A DNA stretch of 64,000 bases, taken from assembly GCA_023409265.1 (NCBI GenBank), contig JAEYHZ010000003.1, forward strand, positions 1 to 64,000, given 5' to 3'. The notes beneath the pieces are model-generated. The model was given only the letters and a program-made list of their open reading frames with translations, was not told where the DNA came from and did not search any database. A program made the translations under genes and the position numbers. Positions 61,473-64,000 of this stretch are shown here, piece by piece. Within the stretch, counting starts at the first letter, position 1. Each line of letters starts with the position of its first letter. The stretch comes from Bacillota bacterium (lineage in GTDB: Bacteria; Bacillota; Clostridia; Acetivibrionales; DSM-1351).

Positions 61473-63824
61473 ATGGAAAGTTCCAAAACGGATGCCTCTA
61501 TAATACCGGAAAATTGTAAATGTGGAGAAGATGAGGAAACAAAGAAAGACTGGAAGGCCAGTTGGATCTGGAAATCAGCTCATATAAACCGAAACAGCTT
61601 CGCCTACTTCAGAAAAGAAGTGGAAATGGAAGGTGAGCCATGTCACGCCAGAATATTTGTTTCGGCACACAATCATTTCAAGCTTTATGTAAACGGTAAT
61701 AATGTTGGAGGCCTTGTTACTCCAGCACCCTCTCATCCCCAAAAATCCAAATATTATCTGATGTATGATATAAAGGGCATGCTTAAAAAGGGGAAAAACG
61801 TACTGGGTGCAATTGTCCATTATATAGGCGGGGACGGTCAGAACTATGTAAATGGCTGTCCGGGATTTATACTGCAGTTTGAAACATTAGATGAAAGCGG
61901 GAGGGAGTCTGTGGTCTGTGTGACAGATGAATCCTGGAAGGTGCTGAAGGATACGCCGTATACCGACGGCGCCAGCTTCCAGCAGAATAGAAGAATTTCA
62001 TCGGTTGAGTCCTATGATGCGGCTGCTGAACCCATAGGCTGGCTTAATGAAAACTATGATGCTGCAGGGTGGGATTATGCTGTCTGTTCACAGGCCGAAC
62101 AGGATGGCTGGCAGCTGACAAGACAGAAAATACCGGAGGGAAAGATCGACGGAATAGTCACCCCTGATGCTGTCGGCGTACAGAAACCGGGGCTTCAGGT
62201 GTTTGATGCGGGAAAGATAATTTCGGGATGGCCGAGACTGGAACTCAGAGGTATAAAGGGAACAACTGTGCGTATGAGGTATTCCGAGAATATCGATGAA
62301 TATGGCAGGGTAGGCCATAATGTGGCAAATGAAAGTTCGGAGACTTATTATGATGAGTATCGCATGCGCGGAGATGAAATGGAAAGCTGGAGTCCGGATT
62401 TTTCCTATAAGGCCTTCCGATATATTGAAGTGACCGGATATCCTGAAATTATAGCTCCAGGGCAAATAAAAGCTGTCTCGGTGCACACAGACATAGAATA
62501 CAAAGGAAGCTTCAGCTCTTCAAACCGGCTTTTTAATGATATATATGAGGCATGTATAGCCACTCAGAAAAACAATATGCTGGGGCAGCTTGTGGACTGT
62601 CCTCACCGGGAACAGGCACAGTACATTGCCGATTCAGATATGCAGGCCGAAACATTGTGCTACAATTTTTCCGCTAAAAGTATTCTGGAAAAAGTATTGA
62701 ATGATTTCAGAGACTGTCAGTTGGAAGACGGTACATTCCCATTCGTGTTTCCCTCAAACTTTGAAAATTCCGACTTCAATATAAGGATTCCTGAGTGGGA
62801 CTTGCATTATTGCACTTTAATGTGGAAGATATACCGCAATTATGGAGATATAAATACCTTAAGGGAGTATTACGGGCCGGCAAAAAGAATGCTGGAGTAT
62901 TATCTGGGGTTAATTGACGGCAATACGGGTCTGGTATTAAAGTGCCCGGACAGGTGGCATATAAGTGACTGGCCTTACCCCAACATTGATCAGCAGGGCA
63001 GGTGCCTCACAGTTCAGAATTGTAAAATATATAATGCAATGAAGATAATGGCTGAAATAGCCTTATTACTGGGTCTGGAAGAGGATTCCACCTTTTATGG
63101 GATAAGGGCTCGGGAGCTTGAAAATTCCATCGTAAAACACCTTTATGAGCCTGATAACAAGTTTTTTTTCGATTGCCTGGAAAGCGGCGAGAGTCATCAG
63201 GGAACAAATGTTATAGCATATCAGTATGGACTGGTGCCTGAAAAGGACAGAGGTGTTTTGCTTCAACGTATTGTTTCAGAAGGTATGGAGTGTAAGACCC
63301 TGTTATCCCTAAATCTTTTTCAGGTGCTTTTTGAAAACGGTCAGGGTGAGCATGCCTACAGCATGCTGAATAGTACCCGGTATCCGGGCTGGGGTTATAT
63401 GATGAGCAGGGGAGCAAAAACAATCTGGGAAGGCTTTGATGATATTGAATCCCACTGCCATGCCTGGAATGCTTATCCTGCAAGGCTTTTACAGGAATAC
63501 ATACTGGGTGTGAAACCATCTTCCCCGGGATTTGGAGAGATTTGCATAAAGCCTTTTTTTGCCCGGGATATGGATTTTGCCCAAGGAAATGTTTATACTA
63601 TCAGAGGAAACGTATTTGTCGGCTGGGAGAAGGATTCATGCGGCATAAAAATGAATATTGATATTCCCGGTACAACACCGGCAAGAATTGTTATTCCTTC
63701 GGAATTCTGCGGTAAAACCTCCATTTATACTGGTTCGTCAGTTAAGGATGAAAAACTCCTATGGAAGAATGGAAGCTATGCAGGAAACCGGCACTTTAAC
63801 TTACAAATATTTACTGAAGGATAA
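61473..63824 (+). CDS. GH78 alpha-L-rhamnosidase
   Basis: 783 aa, CAGGAG upstream, no signal peptide. The N-terminal rhamnosidase-type beta-sandwich (about 30-190) has WKASWIWKS, AYFRKEVEM and AHNHFKLYVNGNNVGG. A second beta domain (about 215-340) has GLQVFDAGKIISGWPRLELRG. An (alpha/alpha)6 catalytic barrel (about 350-700) contains LVDCPHREQAQYIADSDMQAE, with conserved acidic residues near 380 and 388-390, and TIWEGFDD near 650. A C-terminal beta domain closes it. It removes L-rhamnose from oligosaccharides imported by the preceding transporter, consistent with pectin (rhamnogalacturonan) use. Confidence 0.92.
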   Translation: MESSKTDASIIPENCKCGEDEETKKDWKASWIWKSAHINRNSFAYFRKEVEMEGEPCHARIFVSAHNHFKLYVNGNNVGGLVTPAPSHPQKSKYYLMYDIKGMLKKGKNVLGAIVHYIGGDGQNYVNGCPGFILQFETLDESGRESVVCVTDESWKVLKDTPYTDGASFQQNRRISSVESYDAAAEPIGWLNENYDAAGWDYAVCSQAEQDGWQLTRQKIPEGKIDGIVTPDAVGVQKPGLQVFDAGKIISGWPRLELRGIKGTTVRMRYSENIDEYGRVGHNVANESSETYYDEYRMRGDEMESWSPDFSYKAFRYIEVTGYPEIIAPGQIKAVSVHTDIEYKGSFSSSNRLFNDIYEACIATQKNNMLGQLVDCPHREQAQYIADSDMQAETLCYNFSAKSILEKVLNDFRDCQLEDGTFPFVFPSNFENSDFNIRIPEWDLHYCTLMWKIYRNYGDINTLREYYGPAKRMLEYYLGLIDGNTGLVLKCPDRWHISDWPYPNIDQQGRCLTVQNCKIYNAMKIMAEIALLLGLEEDSTFYGIRARELENSIVKHLYEPDNKFFFDCLESGESHQGTNVIAYQYGLVPEKDRGVLLQRIVSEGMECKTLLSLNLFQVLFENGQGEHAYSMLNSTRYPGWGYMMSRGAKTIWEGFDDIESHCHAWNAYPARLLQEYILGVKPSSPGFGEICIKPFFARDMDFAQGNVYTIRGNVFVGWEKDSCGIKMNIDIPGTTPARIVIPSEFCGKTSIYTGSSVKDEKLLWKNGSYAGNRHFNLQIFTEG

Positions 63825-63827
63825 CTA

Positions 63828-63856
63828 TTGCTATGCAGCTGTATTTAGGTTATAAT
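63828..63856 (+). promoter_or_regulatory. Promoter upstream of SRP RNA
   Basis: TTGCTA (63828-63833), a 17-nt spacer, TATAAT (63851-63856). Transcription would begin near 63863, about 75 nt before the conserved SRP RNA sequence, leaving a 5' leader to be trimmed as in other Firmicutes. Confidence 0.6.
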
Positions 63857-63937
63857 GTGTAAAGTGTACTGAAGTTGGACAGACTGCTTTTAAATAAGCA
63901 TCAGTATACATTACGATAAGCCAATTTTGGCCGTACT

Positions 63938-64000
63938 AGATGGGGAGGTAGCGGTGCCCTGTACCTGCAATCCGCTGTAGCAGGATTGAATTCCTGTCCT
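63938..64000 (+). ncRNA. ffs: Signal recognition particle RNA, 5' part (cut by window end)
   Basis: The stretch from about 63944 (GGGGAGGTAGCGGTGCCCTG, then TACCTGCAATCCGCT and TAGCAGG) matches the strongly conserved Alu-domain 5' end of the Bacillus/Clostridium large SRP RNA (scRNA). The S domain with the GGAA tetraloop lies beyond the window. The exact 5' end is uncertain. Confidence 0.88.

Overview
The window looks like a low-GC, spore-forming, polysaccharide-degrading clostridium (Ruminiclostridium / Clostridium cellulolyticum-like). The reasons are AT-rich DNA, strong AGGAGG ribosome sites with frequent TTG/GTG starts, a yabG sporulation protease, Firmicutes-type SRP RNA, and several glycan ABC importers paired with cytoplasmic glycosidases or phosphorylases. 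The species assignment is inference.

Layout. 1-7.2 kb: a RidA-family gene cut by the window edge, small unknowns, a secreted protein, tRNA-Ser(GGA), an HD-GYP protein, a CmpB-type membrane protein, and a GntR(YtrA)-ABC operon with a clear operator. 7.2-15.7 kb: a tiny palindromic IS-derived element, then a GH94 phosphorylase divergent from an LplB/YtcP-type importer, with a LacI regulator and two LacI-like operators. 15.8-17.3 kb: a DUF4405 membrane protein and tRNA-Ser(CGA), whose 3' end is duplicated downstream. 17.4-27.2 kb: a methanol:corrinoid methyltransferase island (MtaB, MtaA, MtaC, RACo-like activator, DUF1638, PocR/AraC regulator) littered with decayed genes (cobT, a UroD-like gene, a small Cys-containing gene, a radical-SAM maturase). 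28.2-35.9 kb: an ABC importer, a structured intergenic element, a GH3 glycosidase and a membrane-anchored NagZ-like GH3. 36-43.2 kb: a dienelactone-hydrolase-like protein, a CadC-like ArsR repressor, yabG, and a secreted protein/ABC/two-component module. 43.3-50.5 kb: a galactan locus (LacI, cytoplasmic GH53, importer, secreted GH53). 51-53.6 kb: a Ser-rich membrane protein with DUF4178 and DUF350. 53.7-54.5 kb: a tandem array of structured repeats and a candidate sRNA. 54.5-63.8 kb: a YesMN-like two-component system divergent from an importer and a GH78 rhamnosidase. The window ends inside the SRP RNA gene.

How it fits together. Four importers each sit beside an intracellular glycoside-processing enzyme and mostly a local regulator: GH94 with LacI, GH3, GH53 with LacI, and GH78 with a two-component system. 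The galactan and rhamnose loci suggest pectin use. Pectin demethylation releases methanol, so the Mta island could scavenge that methyl group (inference).

The most unusual feature is a pair of structured, probably transcribed elements at 31.70-31.94 kb and 53.69-54.31 kb. They share a 17+20 nt core forming a stem with a GCGA/GGRA internal loop, including one compensatory base-pair change. In the second locus two exact 162-bp tandem units differ at only four positions. Three of these convert a Watson-Crick pair to G-U, but only if the plus strand is the RNA. I do not recognise this family.
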